A stretch of 64,000 nt of DNA. Origin: Rhodococcus sp. CH91 (GTDB lineage Bacteria; Actinomycetota; Actinomycetes; Mycobacteriales; Mycobacteriaceae). This document shows positions 50,404-56,744 of this stretch, one piece after another. The first letter of the stretch is position 1. Each line of letters begins with the position of its first letter. The stretch is from contig NZ_JAKFYR010000010.1 in NCBI RefSeq assembly GCF_022554085.1, positions 1-64,000 of the forward strand. Reading direction: 5' to 3'. Under the pieces are notes generated by a model, which saw only the letters and a program-made list of their open reading frames with translations, was not told the origin of the DNA and searched no databases. Made by a program: the position numbers and the translations under genes.

Positions 50404-50427
50404 GTGCAGCCACGACGTCGCGGGTGA
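50404..50427 (+). other. possible 7-codon leader ORF or frameshifted N-terminus
   Basis: The best ribosome site here (AAGGAG, 50388-50393) is 10 nt before GTG 50404, which reads VQPRRRG and stops in a TGA overlapping the GTG of the next gene. The basic run would be the natural n-region of that protein's signal anchor if one base were added. Confidence 0.4.
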
Positions 50428-51401
50428 AGGCTCTGGCAGCAGTAGCCGTCTGCGGTGTTGTGGCTGCTGCGGCGATCGGAGTGTGGAAGACCGGATCGAG
50501 GGACACTCCGGCCGCGGCCGCGGCGCGCAGTCACCATGCGGCGAGTACGCCATCCAGCCCGACCTCAGCCCCGGAATCGTCTATCGAGAATCCGCCCGAT
50601 CCCGCTGGTACGTCGGAGCGTTTGACGACCGTCGTGCAACGCGCCGCGGAGTTGTTGCGGGTCAACGGCGCCGCATGGGGGCCGCAGGTCGCCACCGGGA
50701 CCGAACTGTCCATCGGCGAAGCACTTGCGCAAGCCAGTTCGGTACCTGGGGACGCCACGATCGCGGAAATGGAATGGCTACGCCAGGCGGATCGGGACGG
50801 GATGTACGACGACCCGAATCGCCCTCTCGACAGGCTGGTTCAGCACCTCGAGGCGACCACGATCACCGACGCTGACCTCGCCAAGCATCTGGGACCGAAC
50901 TGGCCGACCATCGTCGAGACATTCACCACCGTCGCGGCGATCGGGTTCGACAACTACGTCGCCCAGGTGCGCCGGTCCCCGCCGATGCGCATCGCCGATG
51001 CCCTCGATATCCGTGCGCAGTTGCAGGAGCAGGCTGCCGCAACCGGACTGCGGGAGCAGTGGGCTCGTTCCCAGGACCTGGTCGCCGCCTACTTCGAGCG
51101 GTGCATCACCGAGTCGTTGAGCAGGCGCGATCTCACGGATCCTCTGGACGAGTACATCCGGGACTGGTCGCTTGCGCAGGCGCTGGCCCACGATGCGGTC
51201 GCAGCAGCGTTCTTCGCAGAGGGAGCCGGTGCCGATGAGGACCAGGTCGAAACACTGGCGCGGGGTCTGCAGATCGTCCAGGCACCGGAGAGAGTCGATC
51301 GAGACGGTTCGCTGACCCGGACGGTGCAACCGGGGGAGAACCTGTCTCCCGAAGACGCCGAACTGCTCGACGCGGAAGAGCCCTTCCTCGAAGATGAATG
51401 A
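50424..51401 (+). CDS. signal-anchored or secreted protein of unknown function
   Basis: 325 aa from GTG 50424. A short N-terminal hydrophobic helix (3-20, KALAAVAVCGVVAAAAIGVW) is followed by an Ala/Ser/Pro/Glu linker to about 65 and a mostly helical acidic domain (70-325) ending in EPFLEDE. There is no lipobox Cys and no known motif. The positively charged n-region is minimal; upstream codons encode PRRR in another frame (see the 50404 entry). It lies in the accessory patch beyond the SDR, with no obvious partner. I do not recognise the family. Confidence 0.65.
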   Translation: MKALAAVAVCGVVAAAAIGVWKTGSRDTPAAAAARSHHAASTPSSPTSAPESSIENPPDPAGTSERLTTVVQRAAELLRVNGAAWGPQVATGTELSIGEALAQASSVPGDATIAEMEWLRQADRDGMYDDPNRPLDRLVQHLEATTITDADLAKHLGPNWPTIVETFTTVAAIGFDNYVAQVRRSPPMRIADALDIRAQLQEQAAATGLREQWARSQDLVAAYFERCITESLSRRDLTDPLDEYIRDWSLAQALAHDAVAAAFFAEGAGADEDQVETLARGLQIVQAPERVDRDGSLTRTVQPGENLSPEDAELLDAEEPFLEDE

Positions 51402-51440
51402 CCCTGCCCGAGCGCACGGCATGGACGATGCCGGCTGCGC

Positions 51441-51899
51441 TCAGTGGTACAGGTGGTCGATGTGGTCGGTGAGTTCCCCGATCGGCGCGACGACCTCCCC
51501 TGTGTATCGTCCCCACACAGCTCGTCCGTCGACGATTCTGGGTGTCAGATGCCGGCCGTCGGGCAACGTGGGCCATTGCAGCCATTCGTCGACGTCCTGG
51601 AAGTAGGACGCGATCTCGACCGTGGTTGCGACGTCCTCCACTGCGCTGGAGATACCGAAACCTCCGTGCCCCGCGCCCCCGACGACGAGAGAGCACACCA
51701 ACCCCGGCACGGGGACGACCTCGAGTCGGATGTCGATGCGCCACACCCCGGGATCGAACGTGTTCATCGCCTCGAAACGCAGCGTGTCCCGGGAGATCCG
51801 GGCGAACGCGGAGACGAGTACGTCCCGAATATGATCGGTGGGTTCGAAGGTGAACTCGATGTCCCACCGCGAACCGATCTCCGGACCGGGTATGCGCAT
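51441..51899 (-). CDS. hypothetical protein, 152 aa
   Basis: Soluble, no signal or membrane segment. It begins MRIPGPEIGSRWDIEFTF and contains LEVVPVPGLVCSLVVGGAG and DVDEWLQWPTLPDGRHLTPR, suggesting a beta-rich domain. Codon use is like the window. No family recognised. It converges on the signal-anchored protein gene (39-bp gap) and is divergent from a possible 39-aa ORF. Confidence 0.65.
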   Translation of the reverse strand: MRIPGPEIGSRWDIEFTFEPTDHIRDVLVSAFARISRDTLRFEAMNTFDPGVWRIDIRLEVVPVPGLVCSLVVGGAGHGGFGISSAVEDVATTVEIASYFQDVDEWLQWPTLPDGRHLTPRIVDGRAVWGRYTGEVVAPIGELTDHIDHLYH

Positions 51900-51980
51900 G
51901 CTGCGACATTATTCGATGCTCGTTCCGGAAGGTGGACGGAGAGCATCGGTGTCCACCGGCTGCCGGGACCGCGACTCTTC

Positions 51981-51986
51981 TAGGCT
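51981..51986 (+). promoter_or_regulatory. -10 box TAGGCT before a 39-codon ORF
   Basis: TAGGCT ends 6 nt before GTG 51993, the leaderless spacing used elsewhere in the window. Confidence 0.4.
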
Positions 51987-51992
51987 GACGAG

Positions 51993-52112
51993 GTGTCCGA
52001 CAGGCGTGGCGAATACCGATTGGCATTGCTGTGGTGGAGTGCCTTTTCCGGGATCCTCGTCTGCGCAAAGAAAGGGGCGTTTTCCTGTGACCTGACCGAG
52101 CCACACGCCTGA
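51993..52112 (+). CDS. possible 39-aa leaderless ORF
   Basis: Starts MSDRRGEYRLALLWWSAFSG and continues ILVCAKKGAFSCDLTEPHA. A short hydrophobic centre (LALLWWSAFSGILVC) follows a charged N-terminus, as in a small membrane peptide. The promoter box is the main support; there is no homologue I recognise. The 100 bp after it, up to the Abi gene stop, contain no gene. Confidence 0.35.
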   Translation: MSDRRGEYRLALLWWSAFSGILVCAKKGAFSCDLTEPHA

Positions 52113-52212
52113 CTTGCACAAGTTGAGGAGGATTCCCGGATTCTCCGAGCGTTTCCGCTGGTAGCGGGATCGCGGGTTGTCGATTTAGGGCACTAAGGGA
52201 TCGGCTGCATTT

Positions 52213-53004
52213 CTACACGATCTTCCGACCCGATTGCCTCGCGCTGTGGGCCAGGGCTTGCTGAGCCAACGGGTGGGCCACGAGCTGGTCGATTGCGGTC
52301 GAGGCACGCATCCACGCCTCGACCTCGCCGGAGAAGCGGCCGACGAGAACTCGACAGTCTTCGATGATGCTGGCCGGACTGTGACGGAGTTGAATGCCCT
52401 GAGCCTGACCGGGCTGAGGAAAACCGAATACCACGCTCTCGCAATGGTTGACGCGGTTTCGCGCCCAGTTCAGTCGCTGGCATCTCTTCTGCGCCTGGGC
52501 CATCGTCCATATCGCTGTGGATGGTTGTCGAGCGCCGTTGAAGCACCCGTCCAGGGCCGGTGTCCACAACGTCGCTTCGTGGTCGACATCGCGTGGTGCT
52601 CGGAGCAGCGCGGTCCAGAAACCGAGCATCAGTGCGGCCACCACTTTGCCTGCGGGTGGGCGAGGGACAAGTCGAGCAGCGGGCTTTCGCCGTGGAGGGT
52701 TCAGTGTGTCGTACGCTTCGCGGACTTTCTTCTGTGCGTCCTGGGACAATCCTGCGCCGGTGGCGTTGTCGAACCAGCGGTCCCCGTATGCGGCTTTGAG
52801 CGCTACGTGCATCTGTTGCCGCAGCACCAGTTCGACGATGCGAAGGTGTCCGTGAATGTGCGAGGCCAGGCGCGCATCGAGTAGATACAACTCCAGCGCC
52901 GGCCCCTCGTGGCCCTGGCATGCTCTACGGAACGGTTTGAGGCGAGAACCGGCCGTGACCGCGATCAGAGCAGCTTGCTGCGTCGGCGTGGGTTGTTCGA
53001 GCAC
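52213..53004 (-). CDS. Abi_2-like HEPN protein (abortive infection family)
   Basis: 263 aa from GTG 53004. Helical throughout. LELYLLDARLASHIHGHLRI and VELVLRQQMHVAL form the first conserved helices of Abi_2 (AbiD/AbiF-type) proteins. VVAALMLGFWTALL is the mid-protein motif, and NWARNRVNHCES supplies the HEPN RNase signature R182-x4-H187. Such proteins are RNA-cleaving toxins in anti-phage or toxin-antitoxin roles. No protein antitoxin is adjacent; a promoter and terminator-like hairpin lie divergently at its 5' end (see the ncRNA entry). It sits in the accessory patch. Family moderately sure; defence role inferred. Confidence 0.65.
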   Translation of the reverse strand: MLEQPTPTQQAALIAVTAGSRLKPFRRACQGHEGPALELYLLDARLASHIHGHLRIVELVLRQQMHVALKAAYGDRWFDNATGAGLSQDAQKKVREAYDTLNPPRRKPAARLVPRPPAGKVVAALMLGFWTALLRAPRDVDHEATLWTPALDGCFNGARQPSTAIWTMAQAQKRCQRLNWARNRVNHCESVVFGFPQPGQAQGIQLRHSPASIIEDCRVLVGRFSGEVEAWMRASTAIDQLVAHPLAQQALAHSARQSGRKIV

Positions 53005-53021
53005 GGGCCAGACGCTACACT
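52993..53021 (+). promoter_or_regulatory. promoter reading away from the Abi gene start
   Basis: TTGTTC at 52993-52998 and TACACT at 53016-53021 are separated by 17 bp. They lie over the first codons of the Abi gene but point right, into DNA with no protein gene on that strand. Confidence 0.45.
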
Positions 53022-53027
53022 GAGTGC

Positions 53028-53097
53028 CATATTCCCGGCTTGGACCGGGTTTTCGAAGCCGTCGTCGCCCGTCAGGGAACGGCGGTTTCTTTTTTCT
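53028..53097 (+). ncRNA. candidate small RNA divergent from the Abi/HEPN gene
   Basis: About 70 nt from the predicted start to a terminator-like end. Hairpin one is CCCGG-CTTGGA-CCGGG (53034-53049). Hairpin two pairs GCCGT (53058-53062) with ACGGC (53079-53083) and is followed by GGTTTCTTTTTTCTC, the only clear T-tract terminator I see in the window. There is no ORF in it. It is antisense to the probable 5' leader of the Abi mRNA and could act as an RNA antitoxin or regulator. This is a prediction from layout only. Confidence 0.4.
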
Positions 53098-53240
53098 CGC
53101 CTCGGATCTCTTCTTTCGTCGGGCAATCAGGACACCAGACCAACCCGGACCTATTCACAGGGGTCACGCCATCGGCACCACGATCAGATCAACTCAACGT
53201 ACAGCACCCGCGAGCGTGGCTATCGCGGCCCGTGACCGAG

Positions 53241-54704
53241 TCAGTGGCGGCGGGATTCGAGCAGCCGCAGCCAGATCTCGCTGATGGTGGGATAGGACGG
53301 CACCGCATGCCACAGTCGTTCGAGTGGTACCTGTCCGACGAGGGCGATCGTCGCGGCGTGTACGAGTTCGGCGACCTCCGAGCCGACGAAGGTGGCACCG
53401 ACGAGGGTGTCGGTGGCACGGTCGACGACCAGCGCGGCGTGCCCGGTGAAGTCGTCGCGGGCCAGGGCGGCGCCGGCGACATCGATGTCGGCCTCGAGCA
53501 CGTCGACGTCGAGACCGTCGGCGCGGGCCTGGGCGGCGGTACGGCCGACCGCGGCGATCTCCGGGACGGTGAAGATCACCTGTGGGACCTGTCCGTGATC
53601 GGCGCTCGCCTTGTAGCGCGGTCCGTCGGTGGGGCGGTGCTCGGCGCGGGCGGCGATCACGTCCCCGCACACCCGCGCCTGATATTTGCCCATGTGGGTC
53701 AGGGCGGTGCGGCCGGTGAGGTCACCGACGGCGTAGAGCCACTGCCCGTCCGTCCCGGCGACGGTCAGGTCGTCGCCGACCGTCACTTTCCCGTCGGAGA
53801 GGCCGACGCTGTCCAGGCCGAGACCGTCCACGGCGGGACGGCGGCCGGCAGCGACGACGAGCTCGTCGACCTCCACGACGTCACCGTCGGACAGGGTGAC
53901 GCCGGCGGGACCGCCGTGGATGCAGCCGACACCGGTGTCCTGCACGTCGGGGCGTTGCACCGAGCGGATCTCGGTGCGATAGCGCACCTCGACACCCTTG
54001 TGGGCCATGCGGTCGGCGACCCGTGCGGCGGCGAACGCCTCGACGCGGGGCAGCAGCCGGTCCCCGCGCACCACGACGATCACCTCCTCGGCGCCGAGTT
54101 GCCGCAGCCAGGTGGCGGCCTCGCAGGCGACGACACCGCCGCCGACGAGCAGCACCCGGCGGGGGACCTCGAGCAGGTTCGTCGCATCGCGGGAGGTCCA
54201 CGGCAGCGCGGCACGCAGACCGGGCAGATCCGGCACCGTCGGCAGGCTGCCGGTGGCCAGGACCACGGCGTGGCGGGCGCGCAGCCGGCGTTCACCGTCG
54301 CGGCCGGTGACGACGACGGTGCGCTCCCCGGCCAGGCGGCCGTGCCCGCGCACCACATCGATCCCGCTCGACCGGGCCCACTGCACCTGGGAGCTGTCGT
54401 CACGGCCGTGGGTGAAGCCGTCGCGGCGGGCGAGCACCGCCGGCACCTCGACGCCGTGGGCGCTGATCTTGTCGGCGACGCCGGGCATGTGCCGGGCGGT
54501 GGCGAGCACCTGGGTGGGCCGCAGCAACGCCTTGCTGGGCATGCACGCCCAGTAGGAACATTCCCCGCCGACGAGTTCGTGTTCGACGAGCACGGCGGTG
54601 CGGTCACTGCCGGCGATGGCGTACTGGGCGGCGTTCTCCCCGGCCGGTCCGGCACCGAGCACGATCACGTCGTAACTGTCCGAATCTGCCGTCGCCGCGG
54701 TCAT
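53241..54704 (-). CDS. FAD-dependent pyridine nucleotide-disulfide oxidoreductase
   Basis: 487 aa, class I flavoprotein disulfide reductase fold. FAD loop LGAGPAGENAA at about 16; redox pair C49 and C54 in GGECSYWACMPSKALL; NAD(P) loop LLVGGGVVACEAA; second FAD motif LYAVGDLTGRTALTHMG; and the dimer interface ending HAVPSYPTISEIWLRLLE. The active site is C-x4-C as in lipoamide and mercuric reductases, but the WAC sequence and lack of MerA or Lpd neighbours leave the substrate open. It is a common actinobacterial subfamily of unknown role. It ends near the boundary of the accessory patch. Confidence 0.87.
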   Translation of the reverse strand: MTAATADSDSYDVIVLGAGPAGENAAQYAIAGSDRTAVLVEHELVGGECSYWACMPSKALLRPTQVLATARHMPGVADKISAHGVEVPAVLARRDGFTHGRDDSSQVQWARSSGIDVVRGHGRLAGERTVVVTGRDGERRLRARHAVVLATGSLPTVPDLPGLRAALPWTSRDATNLLEVPRRVLLVGGGVVACEAATWLRQLGAEEVIVVVRGDRLLPRVEAFAAARVADRMAHKGVEVRYRTEIRSVQRPDVQDTGVGCIHGGPAGVTLSDGDVVEVDELVVAAGRRPAVDGLGLDSVGLSDGKVTVGDDLTVAGTDGQWLYAVGDLTGRTALTHMGKYQARVCGDVIAARAEHRPTDGPRYKASADHGQVPQVIFTVPEIAAVGRTAAQARADGLDVDVLEADIDVAGAALARDDFTGHAALVVDRATDTLVGATFVGSEVAELVHAATIALVGQVPLERLWHAVPSYPTISEIWLRLLESRRH

Positions 54705-54783
54705 CCGTCCACGGTAGGGGGCGCACCGGCCGCGCGGCGGGGATTCGGTGGCAGCGGTCCGCTTCGCGAAGTCTGCCGGCGGG

Positions 54784-55548
54784 TCAGTGCAGGTGGGGCG
54801 AGTCGGCGTCGAAGACCAACCCCATCGGGGCGAGCACCCGCACCACCTGTTCGGCGGTCCATTCGTCGAGATCGCACAGCAGCACCGACCGCCAGGGGGT
54901 GACGATCAGCGGACGTTCGACGGCGGCGAGGAATTCGGCGAGCCGGGCCGGCAACCGGCCGCCGGGCACCGCCCCGGCGAGGGTGACCCCACCGTCGGGC
55001 TGGTCGAGCCAGCCGACCGGGGGACGCGGCCGCGGCGGCAGCGGCTCGGCGGTCCCGGCCGGGCCGGCCGGTGGGGTGAGCACAGCGTCGACGGCGGCGG
55101 CGAGGTCGACGCGTACCCCGCTGTCGGTGCCCTCGCGGATCACCGCGAGGCGCCCGTCGGGGCGGGCGAGCAGCGCGACGGTCGGGGCGAGCGCGACGAT
55201 GTCGCCGCGGCCGTCGTCGACCCCGACGACGGTGCCGGCGGCGACGGGCCGGTCGGCGAGTTGTTCGATCACGGTGCGGGTCAGCTCCCGCAGGTCGCGG
55301 TGCCCGCCGATACGGCCGGTGAGCGGAGAGGCGAGCACCCGTGCGCGGGTGGGGGAGTCGGCGCGCAGGCCGGCCGCCGCGAGCGCCGCCTCGATGGCGC
55401 GCGCATCGCCGTGCACCTGCAGCTGGGCGTGGTCGGTCAGGTGCAGGGCACCGTCCGCGAGGGTGTGAGCGAGCTCGGCGAGCTGCCGCAGCTGCGCGGA
55501 GGTCAGTTGCCCGGCGGGCAGGTGCACGTCGACGACGGAATCGGCCAT
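54784..55548 (-). pseudogene. truncated precorrin-3B synthase (CobG)-like protein
   Basis: 254 aa. Half-domains of sulfite/nitrite reductase type are recognisable: LPAGQLTSAQLRQLAELAHT, HLTDHAQLQVHGDARAIEAAL, RVLASPLTGRIGGHRDLREL, PPVGWLDQPDGGVTLAGAVP and VERPLIVTPWRSVLLCDLDEW. Family members are about 360 aa, start with a CPG segment and continue after FDADSPxL with SAC-x-GxPGC and a second Cys pair binding Fe-S and siroheme. Here the ORF stops at DSPHLH and only one Cys remains, so the usual reaction (precorrin-3A oxidation in cobalamin synthesis) is very unlikely. The frame is otherwise intact, so a new function cannot be excluded. Confidence 0.65.
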
Positions 55549-55612
55549 ATCCGTCAGGGTAGATCGCGCGCCCCGGATGAGACGGGGCGGGCGGTGGGGG
55601 CGCGGCGGTCCG

Positions 55613-55618
55613 TAGGCT
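55613..55618 (+). promoter_or_regulatory. -10 box TAGGCT, leaderless PPOX gene promoter
   Basis: TAGGCT ends 7 nt before the ATG at 55626. Confidence 0.55.
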
Positions 55619-55625
55619 GGGGCGC

Positions 55626-56072
55626 ATGTCCGATTCGACTGCGCGGCCGGATTTCGCCGAGCTCGCCGCCGCCAAGTACGTGCTGTTGACCACCTTCCGC
55701 AAGGACGGCACCGCGGTGGGCACCCCGGTGTGGGCCGCGCCGGACGGGAACCGGTTGCTGGTGTGGACTGTCGCCGATGCCTACAAGGTCCGTCGCCTGC
55801 GCCGCGACCCGCGGTTGACGCTGGCGATCTGCGATGCGCGCGGCAAGCCGAAGTCGGCGGCGGTGCCGGGCACCGGAGTCGTCCTCGACGCGGACGGCTC
55901 GGCGCACGCCCGGGCGGTGATCGCCCGCAAGTACGGGCTGCTGGGGCGGTTGCTGGTCGGCGGCAGTACGTTGCGGCGGGGCCGCACCGGCACGGTGGGG
56001 CTGGCGTGTGTGCTCGACACCGACGCAGCCGCCGCGGACGAGGACGGGGCCGCCGGGACCACCCTGCCGTGA
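55626..56072 (+). CDS. PPOX-class F420-dependent oxidoreductase (Rv2061 family)
   Basis: 148 aa split beta-barrel. KYVLLTTFRKDGTAVGTPVWAA, in two conserved strands, and RLLVWTVADAYKVRRLRRDP form the cofactor-binding signature of the family; VGLACVL closes the barrel. A Gly/Ala/Asp tail follows. It probably binds F420 or a flavin; the substrate is unknown. In M. tuberculosis the homologue lies close to cobG, matching the order here. It is divergent from the truncated CobG. Confidence 0.82.
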   Translation: MSDSTARPDFAELAAAKYVLLTTFRKDGTAVGTPVWAAPDGNRLLVWTVADAYKVRRLRRDPRLTLAICDARGKPKSAAVPGTGVVLDADGSAHARAVIARKYGLLGRLLVGGSTLRRGRTGTVGLACVLDTDAAAADEDGAAGTTLP

Positions 56073-56183
56073 GTTGCCCGGGCGGGCTCGTGCGGTGCGT
56101 CCCGTAGGGTCGCTGTGATCTCGATCGCGCCCGGCCGGGCCGATCGAGGACGTCAGGATCGTCGACATCATCGAGGAGAGCCC

Positions 56184-56717
56184 GTGTCCGTTCACGATTT
56201 CACCGTGCGCACCGCCGACGGGGGCAGCGAGGATCTCGCTCGCTTCGCCGGCCGTCATCTGCTGATCGTCAATGTGGCGAGCAAGTGCGGGCTGACCCCG
56301 CAGTACGAGGCGCTCGAGGCACTGCACCGGCAGTTGGGCGACCGCGGCCTGCAGATCCTCGGGTTCCCCTGCAACCAGTTCGGCGGTCAGGAACCGGGCA
56401 GCGACACCGAGATCCAGGAGTTCTGCCGGGTGAACTTCGACGTGTCGTTCCCGGTGTTCGCGAAGATCGACGTCAACGGCGACGACGCGCATCCGCTGTA
56501 CCGCCATCTGCGCAGCGAGGCCCCCGGCGATTTCGGTCCGCAGCACGGTTTCCTGTACGAGCACGTCGCCAGCACCCGGCCGGAGGCGCTCGGCACGGAC
56601 GAGGTGAAGTGGAATTTCACCAAGTTCCTCGTCGATCCGCAGGGGACGGTGCTGCGCCGCTTCGAGCCGACCGTCACCCCAGAGGAGATCGGCAAGGAGA
56701 TCGCCGATCTGCTCTGA
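56184..56717 (+). CDS. glutathione peroxidase-family thiol peroxidase
   Basis: 177 aa from GTG 56184 with GAGGAGAG upstream. Peroxidatic C35 in NVASKCGLTPQY (Cys, not Sec), Gln in FPCNQFGGQEPG, and Trp-Asn in VKWNFTKFLVD complete the GPx tetrad. The second Cys in FPCNQ is usual in Cys-GPx proteins that use thioredoxin, and actinobacteria lack glutathione, so thioredoxin or mycothiol is the likely reductant. No signal peptide, so cytoplasmic. Confidence 0.92.
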   Translation: MSVHDFTVRTADGGSEDLARFAGRHLLIVNVASKCGLTPQYEALEALHRQLGDRGLQILGFPCNQFGGQEPGSDTEIQEFCRVNFDVSFPVFAKIDVNGDDAHPLYRHLRSEAPGDFGPQHGFLYEHVASTRPEALGTDEVKWNFTKFLVDPQGTVLRRFEPTVTPEEIGKEIADLL

Positions 56718-56744
56718 GCGGTAGCTGTGCTCGGCGGCCGGCGG

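Noticed and set aside
50006-50537. Overlapping minus-strand ORFs in the 49955-50423 gap
   Set aside because: No ribosome site, no conserved motif, and they overlap one another in several frames; treated as non-coding.
53040-54902. 620-codon plus-strand ORF over the intergenic region and the flavoprotein
   Set aside because: Most of it is antisense to an intact disulfide oxidoreductase; the first part covers the hairpin/T-tract region and has no recognisable protein.
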